Below are positions 15,858 to 22,885 of a stretch of 64,000 nucleotides of DNA, in pieces. Made by a program: the position numbers and the translations under genes. Below the pieces are notes generated by a model that searched no databases, had not been told where the DNA came from, and worked only from the letters and a program-made list of their open reading frames with translations. Origin of the DNA: Nocardioides_C sp963700955 (GTDB lineage Bacteria; Actinomycetota; Actinomycetes; Propionibacteriales; Nocardioidaceae); NCBI GenBank assembly GCA_963700955.1, contig CAVOZH010000011.1, positions 248,001 through 312,000 of the forward strand, read 5' to 3'. Position 1 is the first letter of the stretch. The number at the start of each line of letters is the position of its first letter.

Positions 15858-17149
15858 GGCTTACCCCGTCGCCGCCTTCGAGGAGGCCTTCTTCGCAGAG
15901 CGCCTCCTCGCGGTGGACTTCTTGGCCGGCGTGGACTTCTTCGCCGGAGCCGACTTCTTCGCCGCGGTGGACTTCCTCGCCGGCGCAGCCTTCTTCGCCG
16001 CGCGACTTCCTCGCCGGGCCGACTTCTTCGCCGGGCAGCCTTCTTCGCCGGCGCAGCCTTCTTCGCCGCGGTGGACTTCTCGGCCGGAGCCGACTTCTTC
16101 GCCGCGGAGGACTTCCTCGCCGGAGCCGACTTCTTCGCCGGAGCCTTGCTGGCCGCCGTCTTCTTGGCGGGAGCCTTCTTCGCGGTCTTGCTGGCAACGG
16201 TCTTCCGGGCGGGAGCCTCGCTGGCCGCCGTCTTCTTGGCCGGAGCCTTCTTGGCAGGAGCCTTCTTCGCCGGTCCCTTTCGGGTACGACGGGCGGACTC
16301 GTCCTGGCTCTGCTCCTCCGACTCCTCCTCGTCGCGCTCGCCGTCGTCCTCGACGACCTGCCCGTCTTCGATCCTGCCCGTCCAGCCGTCCAGCTCGTCC
16401 TGGTGCAGGATCGTCTGGATGCTCACATAACGGGCGAAGTGCTTGAGCTCGAGGCGTGCGCGCCGTCCCTGGGCCCGCCACATGTTCCCGGTGTGCTCGA
16501 AGAGCCCCTTGGGGTGGTACTCGAGGACCATGAGGATCCGGGTGAGCTCGGGCCCGAGCTCATGGAAGGTGATCGCGCCGTCCACGTACCCCTTCTCGCC
16601 GCTGGACTTCCAGACGATCCGCTCGTTGGGGACCTGGTCGACGATCTCTGCCTCCCAGGTCCGGTGCGACCAGAAGACCTGGGCCTTCCACTTGAGCTTC
16701 TCGTCCTCCTCCTGCTTGACGTTCTCGACCTTCTTCATGAACGTCGGGAAATCCTCGAACTGGGTCCACTGCTCGTAGGCGACCTCACGACTGACGGGTA
16801 CGTCGACGCTCTCGAGGATGTTGGTGACCTTGACCTTGTTGCTGCCGCCTCCACCCCCGAGCCCGAGCTTCTCCTTCACGGTGTCCTTGACCTTGGAGGC
16901 GGTCGCCTTGACCCCGGCCTTCACGGGCGAGTCGCCCTGGGCGACGTTCGCGGCCATCTTCGTGGTCGTCGACTTGCCCTCGGCGAAGTCGTTCAGCCTG
17001 CCGGTGACGGACTCGACGCGGCCACTTGCCTTGGTCAGGCCCTGCTTGGTCATCGCCTGGCCGAAGCTCTGCGCCTCCTCCTTGAGCCTGCCGAGCGGCA
17101 GCTGCGAGGCGAGTCCGGACAGCGCGGACTTGGTGTTCGTCTCTGCCAT
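15803..17149 (-). CDS. SRPBCC-domain protein with Lys/Ala-rich (PAKKA) tail; frameshift in tail
   Basis: Residues 1-105 are helical and basic; 107-245 form a SRPBCC domain (NILESVDVPVSREVAYEQWTQFEDFPTFM to YVSIQTILHQ). An acidic linker (260-285) leads into PAKKA/PAKKS repeats like histone-H1-type tails. As sequenced, the frame leaves the repeat near 16033 and runs Arg-rich to 15803, overlapping the next gene. One extra G at the GGG of 16033-16035 would restore PAKKS repeats to a TAA at 15861, directly before the 79-aa gene. So the true end is probably 15861. ATG 17149 has GGGAGG at 8 nt; ATG 17155 overlaps the previous stop. SRPBCC proteins recur in actinobacterial gvp clusters; the function is unknown. 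Confidence 0.75.
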   Translation of the reverse strand: MAETNTKSALSGLASQLPLGRLKEEAQSFGQAMTKQGLTKASGRVESVTGRLNDFAEGKSTTTKMAANVAQGDSPVKAGVKATASKVKDTVKEKLGLGGGGGSNKVKVTNILESVDVPVSREVAYEQWTQFEDFPTFMKKVENVKQEEDEKLKWKAQVFWSHRTWEAEIVDQVPNERIVWKSSGEKGYVDGAITFHELGPELTRILMVLEYHPKGLFEHTGNMWRAQGRRARLELKHFARYVSIQTILHQDELDGWTGRIEDGQVVEDDGERDEEESEEQSQDESARRTRKGPAKKAPAKKAPAKKTAASEAPARKTVASKTAKKAPAKKTAASKAPAKKSAPARKSSAAKKSAPAEKSTAAKKAAPAKKAARRRSRPGEEVARRRRLRRRGSPPRRRSRLRRRSPRRPRSPPRGGALRRRPPRRRRRGKPWRRTKTEPRSSSSKSSG

Positions 17150-17151
17150 GG

Positions 17152-17838
17152 TCATCGCCTCCCAGCAGGCGAGGCGGCCCTACGGCGCCTCTGCGACGTC
17201 TTGCGAGCCTTGGGAGCAGGCTCTGGTTCCGGCTCCTCCTCTTCGGGCTCTTCTTCCTCGTCGTACTCCTCGGCCTCGTCCTCAGGCTCTTCCTCTTCGC
17301 CCTCGTCCTCGTACTCTTCCTCGTACTCGTCCTCAGGCTCTTCTTCCTCTTCCTCTTCCTCTTCGCCCTCGTCCTCGTACTCGTCCTCAGGCTCTTCTTC
17401 CTCGTCCTCCTTCGCCCTCGTCCTCGTACTCGTCCTCAGGCTCTTCTTCCTCGTCCTCTTCCTCTCGCCCTCGTCCTCGTACTCGTCCTCAGGCTCTTCC
17501 TCGTCCTCCTCGGAGGCCGGCAAAGCTGCAAGGTCCTGCAGTTCCGAGGTGCGCTCGTTGAGCCTGTCGCTGAGCTTCTCGATCCTCGCCGCTGCAGCCG
17601 TCACAGCAGCGGCCTTCCCGGCCTCCATGAGCTGGCTCGTGATCTGCTCGGTGAGCTTCTTGGCCTCCGGAGAGGACGTCAGACCCGAGGTGCCTTGCTG
17701 GAGCAGGCCGAGCCCACTGCTCCGTACGTTCTTGTTGGCGAGGGCGGACCCGACCATGAGGGCCAGCCGCAACTTCTTGAAGCGTCCTAGGAAGTATCCG
17801 GCCGCGATGGCCGTTCCGACGCGCGTCGTACTAGACAT
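17152..17838 (-). CDS. First gene of gas vesicle operon: small membrane-associated N-terminus with long acidic tail
   Basis: The 228-aa protein starts at ATG 17838 behind GAGGAGGGAG. Residues 4-36 contain a short amphipathic or hydrophobic segment (GTAIAAGYFLGRF, LALMVGSALA). Residues 60-105 are helical, and 109-208 are almost pure Glu/Asp with EDEYEDEGE repeats. Residues 126-143 are instead strongly basic (KRTRKKSLRTSTRTRAK). This is the acidic repeat read one frame off between two compensating indels. The last 20 residues are basic. No named family is recognised. Its stop overlaps the next start (ATGA). Confidence 0.7.
   Translation of the reverse strand: MSSTTRVGTAIAAGYFLGRFKKLRLALMVGSALANKNVRSSGLGLLQQGTSGLTSSPEAKKLTEQITSQLMEAGKAAAVTAAAARIEKLSDRLNERTSELQDLAALPASEEDEEEPEDEYEDEGERKRTRKKSLRTSTRTRAKEDEEEEPEDEYEDEGEEEEEEEEEPEDEYEEEYEDEGEEEEPEDEAEEYDEEEEPEEEEPEPEPAPKARKTSQRRRRAASPAGRR
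17298..17484. repeat. Four copies of CGCCCTCGTCCTCGTACTC in the acidic-tail gene
   Basis: The 19-nt word starts at 17298, 17364, 17413 and 17466. The spacings are 66, 49 and 53 nt, so the copy at 17413 is out of phase while the other three share a frame (49+53=102). Confidence 0.85.
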
Positions 17839-17890
17839 GTACTGCTCCCTCCTCGATGGCCCCTCCAGCCATCCCGTGGAAACAAGGGCG

Positions 17891-17914
17891 TACCCAGCGT
17901 GAGCGCCTGATAAC
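17891..17914 (-). promoter_or_regulatory. Possible sigma-B/SigF-type promoter of the gas vesicle operon
   Basis: On the minus strand GTTA (17911-17914) and GGGTA (17891-17895) are separated by 15 nt, close to the actinobacterial general-stress consensus GTTT-N15-17-GGGTA. It lies 53 nt upstream of the first gene. The rest of the 261-nt gap to the tRNA holds no coding sequence. Confidence 0.45.
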
Positions 17915-18099
17915 GAAAACCAAGGAGTCCGATAAGAACTGCGGCAGAGCGTGGGCCGACTCGGCGGTCCGGGACTAGACCGGCAGCCTTGAACAGGACG
18001 ATTTCCGGCGCGCGGGGTCCTCCCGGCCTGAAGCGAGGACGAAGCAGACACTTGCTGGGAAAGAGAGCAACCGCCAAGAGCGGCGCCGAAGGCCTTGAC

Positions 18100-18175
18100 T
18101 GGAGCGGATGACGAGACTCGAACTCGCGACATCGACCTTGGGAAGGTCGCGCTCTACCAACTGAGCTACATCCGC
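18100..18175 (-). tRNA. tRNA-Gly (anticodon CCC)
   Basis: A 76-nt cloverleaf on the minus strand: acceptor GCGGATG/CATCCGC, D-arm GCTCAGTTGGTAGAGC, anticodon stem CGACC/GGTCG with loop TTCCCAA (anticodon CCC), T-arm with GTTCGAGTC, discriminator T and an encoded CCA. A -10-like TACTAT lies about 30 nt upstream. Confidence 0.93.
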
Positions 18176-18229
18176 AAAAGGAGCCCTTGCGGGGCTACCG
18201 GCAGGAATAGTACCCGACGGATGCGGGGC

Positions 18230-18694
18230 TCAGCGGCCGAGTGCCGAAGCCAGCCGTACGACGGCGTCGGTCACGCTGTCGCAGGCCGACACCTCCGGTC
18301 CCGGAAGGTCCCAGCTGTCGACCGCGAACACCGGCACCCCCGTGCGAGCCGCCAACGCGATCTCCGAGAGCGTGCCCCAGGCTCCGCCGATCGCGAGCAC
18401 GGCGTCGACCGAGCGGACGATCAGCGCGTTGCGCATCTCCCCCATGCCAGTGGGGAGGACGATGCTGTGCCCGGCAGAGGCGTCGGCGCGAGAGGTCCCC
18501 GGAAGGATCGCAAGGGCGGTGCCGCCGGCTTCGGACGCGCCACCGGCCGCTGCAGCCATGACGCCGCCGAGCCCTCCGGTGACCACGATGTACCCGCGCT
18601 CCGCCAGGAGCCGCCCCGCCTCGTGCGCCGACTCGAGGAGGCTCGGGCGGTCAGGTTCCGACGGGCCGACCACGGCGACGTACGGCGGGTGCAC
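18230..18694 (-). CDS. LOG-like (TIGR00725-type) Rossmann protein
   Basis: The 154-aa protein contains GGLGGVMAAAAGGASEAGG and the PGGxGT-like motif GGAWGTLSEIALA, marks of the LOG/lysine-decarboxylase-like Rossmann group. The first strand VAVVGPSEPDR begins a few residues after the start. GTG 18694 is chosen because TACGCT lies 6 nt upstream (18701-18706, leaderless). Some relatives release cytokinin-type bases from nucleotides; the substrate here is unknown. Confidence 0.8.
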   Translation of the reverse strand: MHPPYVAVVGPSEPDRPSLLESAHEAGRLLAERGYIVVTGGLGGVMAAAAGGASEAGGTALAILPGTSRADASAGHSIVLPTGMGEMRNALIVRSVDAVLAIGGAWGTLSEIALAARTGVPVFAVDSWDLPGPEVSACDSVTDAVVRLASALGR

Positions 18695-18700
18695 GGTCCG

Positions 18701-18706
18701 AGCGTA
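18701..18706 (-). promoter_or_regulatory. -10 element (TACGCT), leaderless LOG-like gene
   Basis: TACGCT ends 6 nt before GTG 18694. Confidence 0.55.
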
Positions 18707-18914
18707 GACCGTGCCCCCGCCGGGTCGCTGCCTCAGATCGAGCGTTGGTAGGCGCCGAACGTCCGCGTAGCGCGATCGCGTTCGAGAGCGCCGCGCAGAC
18801 GACCGTGAGCAGGATCGCGGCGACCACCGTGACCGCGATGCCTGTGACGCCCCGGAGAACCTGGCGCCGGACCGCCGGGCGGAGTCGGTGCTGCCTCTGA
18901 GCGGGTCGGCTCGG

Positions 18915-18920
18915 TAAGTT
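18915..18920 (+). promoter_or_regulatory. -10 element (TAAGTT), leaderless dcd
   Basis: TAAGTT ends 6 nt before GTG 18927. Confidence 0.6.
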
Positions 18921-18926
18921 ACGCGT

Positions 18927-19502
18927 GTGCTGCTCTCAGACCGCGACATCCTCATCGAGATCGACAAGAAGCGGGTCGCGCTCGACCCGTTCGAGCCCGC
19001 CATGGTGCAGCCGTCGAGCATCGACGTGCGCCTGGACCGGTTCTTCCGGGTCTTCGAGAACCACAAGTACCCCCACATCGACCCCGCGCAGGACCAGCCC
19101 GACCTGACCCGGATGGTCGAGCCCGAGGGGGACGAGCCGTTCATCCTGCACCCCGGCGAGTTCGTGCTCGGGTCGACGTACGAGGTCGTCACACTGCCCG
19201 ACGACGTCGCCGCGCGACTGGAGGGAAAGTCCTCGCTCGGCCGGCTCGGGCTGCTCACGCACTCCACTGCCGGCTTCATCGACCCAGGCTTCTCCGGTCA
19301 CGTCACCCTGGAGCTGTCCAACGTGGCGACGCTCCCGATCAAGCTCTGGCCCGGGATGAAGATCGGGCAGCTCTGCTTCTTCCGGCTGTCCTCGCCCTCT
19401 GAGCACCCCTACGGCTCGGAGAAGTACGGCTCGCGCTACCAGGGGCAGCGCGGTCCCACGCCCTCGCGGTCGTTCCAGAACTTCCACCGCACCCAGATCT
19501 GA
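18927..19502 (+). CDS. dcd: dCTP deaminase
   Basis: The 191-aa protein begins VLLSDRDILIEI and contains SSIDVRLDRFFRVF, the conserved core GKSSLGRLGLLTHSTAGFIDPGFSG and the C-terminal KYGSRYQGQRGPTPSR. The length and core match the actinobacterial trimeric Dcd. In Mycobacterium this enzyme both deaminates dCTP and hydrolyses dUTP to supply dUMP; bifunctionality here is inferred from that similarity. It is transcribed without a leader. Confidence 0.95.
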   Translation: MLLSDRDILIEIDKKRVALDPFEPAMVQPSSIDVRLDRFFRVFENHKYPHIDPAQDQPDLTRMVEPEGDEPFILHPGEFVLGSTYEVVTLPDDVAARLEGKSSLGRLGLLTHSTAGFIDPGFSGHVTLELSNVATLPIKLWPGMKIGQLCFFRLSSPSEHPYGSEKYGSRYQGQRGPTPSRSFQNFHRTQI

Positions 19503-19563
19503 GGTCGTGACGAGAACCACTCCGCCGACGAGCGGTTCTCACCCACGGCTGGGTCTCCGCGGA

Positions 19564-19569
19564 TACTTT
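19564..19569 (+). promoter_or_regulatory. -10 element (TACTTT), leaderless GNAT gene
   Basis: TACTTT ends 6 nt before GTG 19576. Confidence 0.55.
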
Positions 19570-19575
19570 TGGCAC

Positions 19576-20139
19576 GTGGCCACCGAGGTGCAGCTCCGAG
19601 ACGGCACACGCGCGATCACGTGGCGTCTGCTGCCCGGCGACCGTGAGGCGATACGCGAGGGGTACGAGAACCTCTCGCCCGACTCGCAGTTCCACCGGTT
19701 CCTCACGCCCGTGCCGCACCTCACCGACGCGATGCTCGACCGCCTCGTCGACGACGTGGACGGCGTCGAGCACGTGGCACTCGTGATCTTCCTCATGGAG
19801 GAGGAAGGCGTCGGCACACCCGTGGGCGTGGGCCGCATGATCCGTTACCCGGAGGAACCCACCGCGGCCGACGTCGCCGTCACCGTGCTCGAGGAGTACC
19901 AGGGACGCGGGGTGGCGTCTGCACTGCTCCAGGAGCTGCTGCGGCAGCGCCCCGTGGGGGTCGAGCGGCTCGTCACCGAGGTTGCCGGCGACAACCCCGC
20001 CTCGCTGGCGATGCTCCGCCGGCTCGGCCCCACCACCGTCACCCCGAACGGGCCCAACACGCTCCATGTCGTCGTCGAGCTGCCTGGGTCGAGCGGCGAC
20101 CAGGCGGCTGACCCTGCCGACTCCAAGACACCAGCATGA
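19576..20139 (+). CDS. GNAT-family N-acetyltransferase
   Basis: The 187-aa protein has an N-terminal region typical of actinobacterial GNATs (LSPDSQFHRFL) and the acetyl-CoA loop VLEEYQGRGVASALLQELL (QxxGxG/A). NPASLAMLRRLG follows as the late conserved helix. GTG 19576 is chosen over GTG 19507 because TACTTT (19564-19569) lies 6 nt upstream. The substrate is unknown. Confidence 0.8.
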   Translation: MATEVQLRDGTRAITWRLLPGDREAIREGYENLSPDSQFHRFLTPVPHLTDAMLDRLVDDVDGVEHVALVIFLMEEEGVGTPVGVGRMIRYPEEPTAADVAVTVLEEYQGRGVASALLQELLRQRPVGVERLVTEVAGDNPASLAMLRRLGPTTVTPNGPNTLHVVVELPGSSGDQAADPADSKTPA

Positions 20140-20142
20140 CGA

Positions 20143-20166
20143 AAGCCCGGCCGATCGGCCGGGCTT
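20143..20166. terminator. Bidirectional terminator
   Basis: AAGCCCGGCC-GATC-GGCCGGGCTT is a perfect palindrome between the convergent GNAT (+) and GlsB-type (-) genes. Confidence 0.8.
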
Positions 20167-20184
20167 CCGCTGAGGAGTTGACTG

Positions 20185-20442
20185 TCAGACCTTGCTGGTC
20201 GTGTTCCTGCCGGTGACCGTCGACGCGATCATGACGAGCACGGCCGCCAGGACGATCGAGACGAGCCAGCGAAGCCAGTCGACCCCGTTGGTCAGCCCCA
20301 TGAGCCAGTAGCCGAGCAAGACGCCCACGATGCCGCAGACGATGGTCAGCCAAAGCGGGATGTTGTCCCGGTTTCCGGGCGCGAAGAACTTGCCGAGCAA
20401 GCCGATGATGATGCCAGCGACGATGACGCCGATCCAACTCAT
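20185..20442 (-). CDS. GlsB/YeaQ/YmgE-family small membrane protein
   Basis: The 85-aa protein is mostly hydrophobic with three membrane segments. It opens MSWIGVIVAGIIIGLLGKFFAPG, with the family's G-K-x-x-x-PG turn. A GAAAGAAGG ribosome site precedes ATG 20442. The family is called transglycosylase-associated and is often stress induced; no enzyme activity is established. The C-terminus (TGRNTTSKV) is an extension compared with the second copy. Confidence 0.8.
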   Translation of the reverse strand: MSWIGVIVAGIIIGLLGKFFAPGNRDNIPLWLTIVCGIVGVLLGYWLMGLTNGVDWLRWLVSIVLAAVLVMIASTVTGRNTTSKV

Positions 20443-20627
20443 GTTGTGCCTTCTTTCCTGATTCCACAGTCGCGTCTTTGCGGCTGCGGCACTGCTGTAA
20501 CCACCTTGATCCTCCCCATCCGGCGAGAAATCAAGGACTCGCTCCGGCAACGGTCGGACAACGAATTGGATCGTCGGCTTTGCCCCCGGTTGAGGTGATA
20601 TCGCGGAACATGACGACCGGACGCGAA

Positions 20628-20657
20628 GAGGACCCCGGGCGTGCACCCGGGGCCCTC
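20628..20657 (-). terminator. Hairpin after the second GlsB-type gene
   Basis: CCCCGGG and CCCGGGG form a stem around CGTGCA, extended by GAGG/CCTC flanks. Confidence 0.7.
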
Positions 20658-20670
20658 CTCATGCGTTCGT

Positions 20671-20937
20671 TCAGATGTGGGCGGTCTTCTTGCCCGACAT
20701 GTTCTCGGCGACCCCGATCAGGAGGAAGGCGGCGACGATGGCCACGATCGACCCGAGGATGTTGAGCTCGAAGATGTTGCCGGTGCCGAGCGCGCTGGCC
20801 ACGATGCCACCGATCAGAGAGCCGACGACGCCGAGGAGCAGCGTCATGAGGAGGCTGAGGCGCTGCTTGCCTGGCTTGATCAGACGCGCGATCGCGCCGA
20901 CCACCAAGCCGAATACGAGAAATCCGATGATTGCCAT
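20671..20937 (-). CDS. GlsB/YeaQ/YmgE-family small membrane protein (second copy)
   Basis: The 88-aa protein begins MAIIGFLVFGLVVGAIARLIKPGKQ (the family's R-L-I-x-PG motif), then GVVGSLIGGIVAS and a third membrane segment ending in GVAENMSGKKTAHI. It is 228 nt upstream of the first copy on the same strand, each gene having its own ribosome site. Two divergent copies in tandem suggest a membrane stress locus; the function is not known. Confidence 0.82.
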   Translation of the reverse strand: MAIIGFLVFGLVVGAIARLIKPGKQRLSLLMTLLLGVVGSLIGGIVASALGTGNIFELNILGSIVAIVAAFLLIGVAENMSGKKTAHI

Positions 20938-21148
20938 GGGTTAGCTCCCTAGTTGTTCGAGTTTCAGCGACCCGACTGTTCCCCCGAACGTCCCTGGCAT
21001 GTATGAGGTCGTCGTCACGAAACGGCAACAAGTCGAAAGCCTTAGCCGCCTGTCACCCGAATGTAGACCTCCTCGACGTCTGCGAACAGACCTCAGCGAG
21101 CGTCGTGGCCTGAGGCAGTTGCCGGGGTTCGGCTGACATCATGGCCGG

Positions 21149-22207
21149 ATGCTCTCCACGCTGACGACAGCGGTACGACGGGCGCTCCGGACGTACCGAG
21201 CCACAGGCGCTGACCTGCCCTTCGGCGATCCGCTGCCCGCCCACGACGTCGCCATCGAGGGCTACTTCTGGCGGTTCACCGAGCCCGTCACCGGCCGCGC
21301 GGTGATCGCGCTCAACGGCGTGAACCGCGGCCCCTTCGCGCACTGGTCCACCCTCGGGCTGGCCGGGCACCCCAACGGTTTCCTGCGCACGGTCGCGCAT
21401 CCAGAGGGGCACGCCTCAGGCTCGGAGCTCGGGGCGTTCGGCGGCCACGCGTTCGCGGGGACGGCCGACCGGCTGTCGGTGGACCTGGGTGCCGACGCCC
21501 GGCTCGACGTGCGGGTTGACCGCCCGATCGGCTGGCCGCGCCGCAGCCTCGGCGGGTCCAGCGTGTTCCAGACGGTGCCCGCCCTGAACCAGTACTGGCA
21601 CCCGTGGCTCCTCGGCGGCGTCACTCGAGGGCACGTGGTCATGGGAGAGGACGAGTGGGACCTCGACGGATGGTCCGTCTACGCCGAGAAGAACTGGGGC
21701 AAGGACGGCTTCCCCGACGCCTGGTGGTGGGGCCAGTCCCAAGGCTTCGACGACCCGACGGCATGCGTGGCGTTCGCCGGTGGGGACGTCACCGCCGGCC
21801 CTCTCCGCACGAGGGTCACCGCGCTCGTCGTACTCCTTCCCGACGGGAGGCTGCTCCGCCTCGGCGACCCCCTCGTCTCACCGGTGCGCGCGGAGGTCAC
21901 CGACGAACGGTGGCTGCTTCGTGGGCGCAGCGCGCAGTGGCGGGTCGAGGTGGAGGGCTACGCCCCGCTCGACGACGCCCACGTGCTGCCGGTGCCCATG
22001 CCCGCCGAGGGGCGCAACGTGCCGGGCGCGATCGAGCACCTGGGCGCGACGCTGCGGGTGAGCGTGTGGCGGCGGGGTCGCCTGGCCTGGTCCGGGGAGT
22101 CCCGGGTCGCCGCACTCGAGCACGGCGGGATCGAGCGGGCGCGGGCCGAGGTGCTCCGCCGCGGTGGCGGACCCGAGGCGACGGACGCCCCTCCCCTGCG
22201 TCGGTGA
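21149..22207 (+). CDS. Tocopherol cyclase-like protein
   Basis: The 352-aa protein contains EGYFWRFTEPVTGR near the N-terminus and AEKNWGKDGFPDAWWWGQSQGF, the signature of the tocopherol cyclase-like beta-barrel family. No signal peptide is seen. Plant and cyanobacterial members cyclise tocopherol precursors. Nothing around this gene suggests tocopherol synthesis, so it more likely acts on another prenyl or lipid substrate. CATCAT lies 6 nt before the ATG, a weak leaderless -10. Confidence 0.78.
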   Translation: MLSTLTTAVRRALRTYRATGADLPFGDPLPAHDVAIEGYFWRFTEPVTGRAVIALNGVNRGPFAHWSTLGLAGHPNGFLRTVAHPEGHASGSELGAFGGHAFAGTADRLSVDLGADARLDVRVDRPIGWPRRSLGGSSVFQTVPALNQYWHPWLLGGVTRGHVVMGEDEWDLDGWSVYAEKNWGKDGFPDAWWWGQSQGFDDPTACVAFAGGDVTAGPLRTRVTALVVLLPDGRLLRLGDPLVSPVRAEVTDERWLLRGRSAQWRVEVEGYAPLDDAHVLPVPMPAEGRNVPGAIEHLGATLRVSVWRRGRLAWSGESRVAALEHGGIERARAEVLRRGGGPEATDAPPLRR

Positions 22208-22220
22208 GCCCGAGCGCGGA

Positions 22221-22226
22221 TATCCT
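22221..22226 (+). promoter_or_regulatory. -10 element (TATCCT), leaderless DUF2461 gene
   Basis: TATCCT ends 6 nt before ATG 22233. Confidence 0.6.
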
Positions 22227-22232
22227 GCCTCG

Positions 22233-22871
22233 ATGACTGGCTTCACGGGGATCCCAGAGGCCGCCCTCGACTTCTACGACGACCTCGAGCTCGACAACAC
22301 CAAGTCCTTCTGGGCCGCGCACAAGGAGACCTACGAGACCGCGGTCCGCGGGCCGATGACCGCCCTCGCGCAGGCGCTGGAGGACGAGTTCGGCGCGGCC
22401 AAGGTGTTCCGCCCCTACCGCGACGTGCGCTTCGCCAAGGACAAGACGCCGTACAAGACCCACCAGGGTGTGTTCATCGCGCGCGGCCCGGCGACCGGCT
22501 TCTACGTCCAGGTGGGTGCACCCGGCGTCCGGGTCGGAGTCGGGTTCTACGAGGCCTCCGGCCCTCGTCTGAGCCGGATCCGCGCGGCCATGGCGGACGA
22601 GCGTCGCGGCCTGGAGCTCGAGAAGATCCTCGCCTCTCTCGAGGCGTCCGGCTGGGAGGTGGGCGGCGAGCGCCTCAAGACCTCACCGCGCGGATACGAC
22701 GCCGACCACCCGCGCATCGAGCTGTTGCGCCACAAGTCCATGACCCTGGGCAGGTCCTACGGCTTCGAGCCGTTCATCCACACCCCCGAGCTGCTCGACC
22801 GGGTGCGCGACGACTGGCGCGAGGCGACGCCGTTCGTCGAATGGGTCTCGGACCACGCGGGCGGAGACTGA
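22233..22871 (+). CDS. DUF2461 family protein
   Basis: The 212-aa protein shows the DUF2461 blocks FYDDLELDNTKSFWAAHKETYE, RPYRDVRFAKDKTPYKTHQGV and GVGFYEASGPRLSRIRAA. No catalytic function is established for the family. The start is fixed by a leaderless -10. It lies 25 nt after the tocopherol-cyclase-like gene but has its own promoter. Confidence 0.88.
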   Translation: MTGFTGIPEAALDFYDDLELDNTKSFWAAHKETYETAVRGPMTALAQALEDEFGAAKVFRPYRDVRFAKDKTPYKTHQGVFIARGPATGFYVQVGAPGVRVGVGFYEASGPRLSRIRAAMADERRGLELEKILASLEASGWEVGGERLKTSPRGYDADHPRIELLRHKSMTLGRSYGFEPFIHTPELLDRVRDDWREATPFVEWVSDHAGGD

Positions 22872-22885
22872 CGGGCCGCCCTGGG

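Noticed and set aside
15870..16280. Repetitive GCC/AAG-rich tract, CRISPR-like at first glance
   Set aside because: The repeats are codon-phased PAKKA coding repeats without unique spacers.
17220..17500. CTCGTCCTC-rich repeats as a possible microsatellite or origin element
   Set aside because: They are explained by Glu/Asp codons of the acidic tail on the minus strand.
18735..18905. Minus-strand frame with a membrane-like segment (GIAVTVVAAILLTVVCAAL) between the LOG-like gene and dcd
   Set aside because: No ATG/GTG/TTG start lies upstream of the segment in that frame, a stop precedes it, and it runs into the LOG-like gene in the wrong frame. It may be a decayed gene, but the evidence is too thin.
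20968..21000. SigB-type promoter before the second GlsB-type gene (GTTC ... GGGTC)
   Set aside because: The spacing is only 12 nt and the -10 ends in C; not close enough to the consensus.
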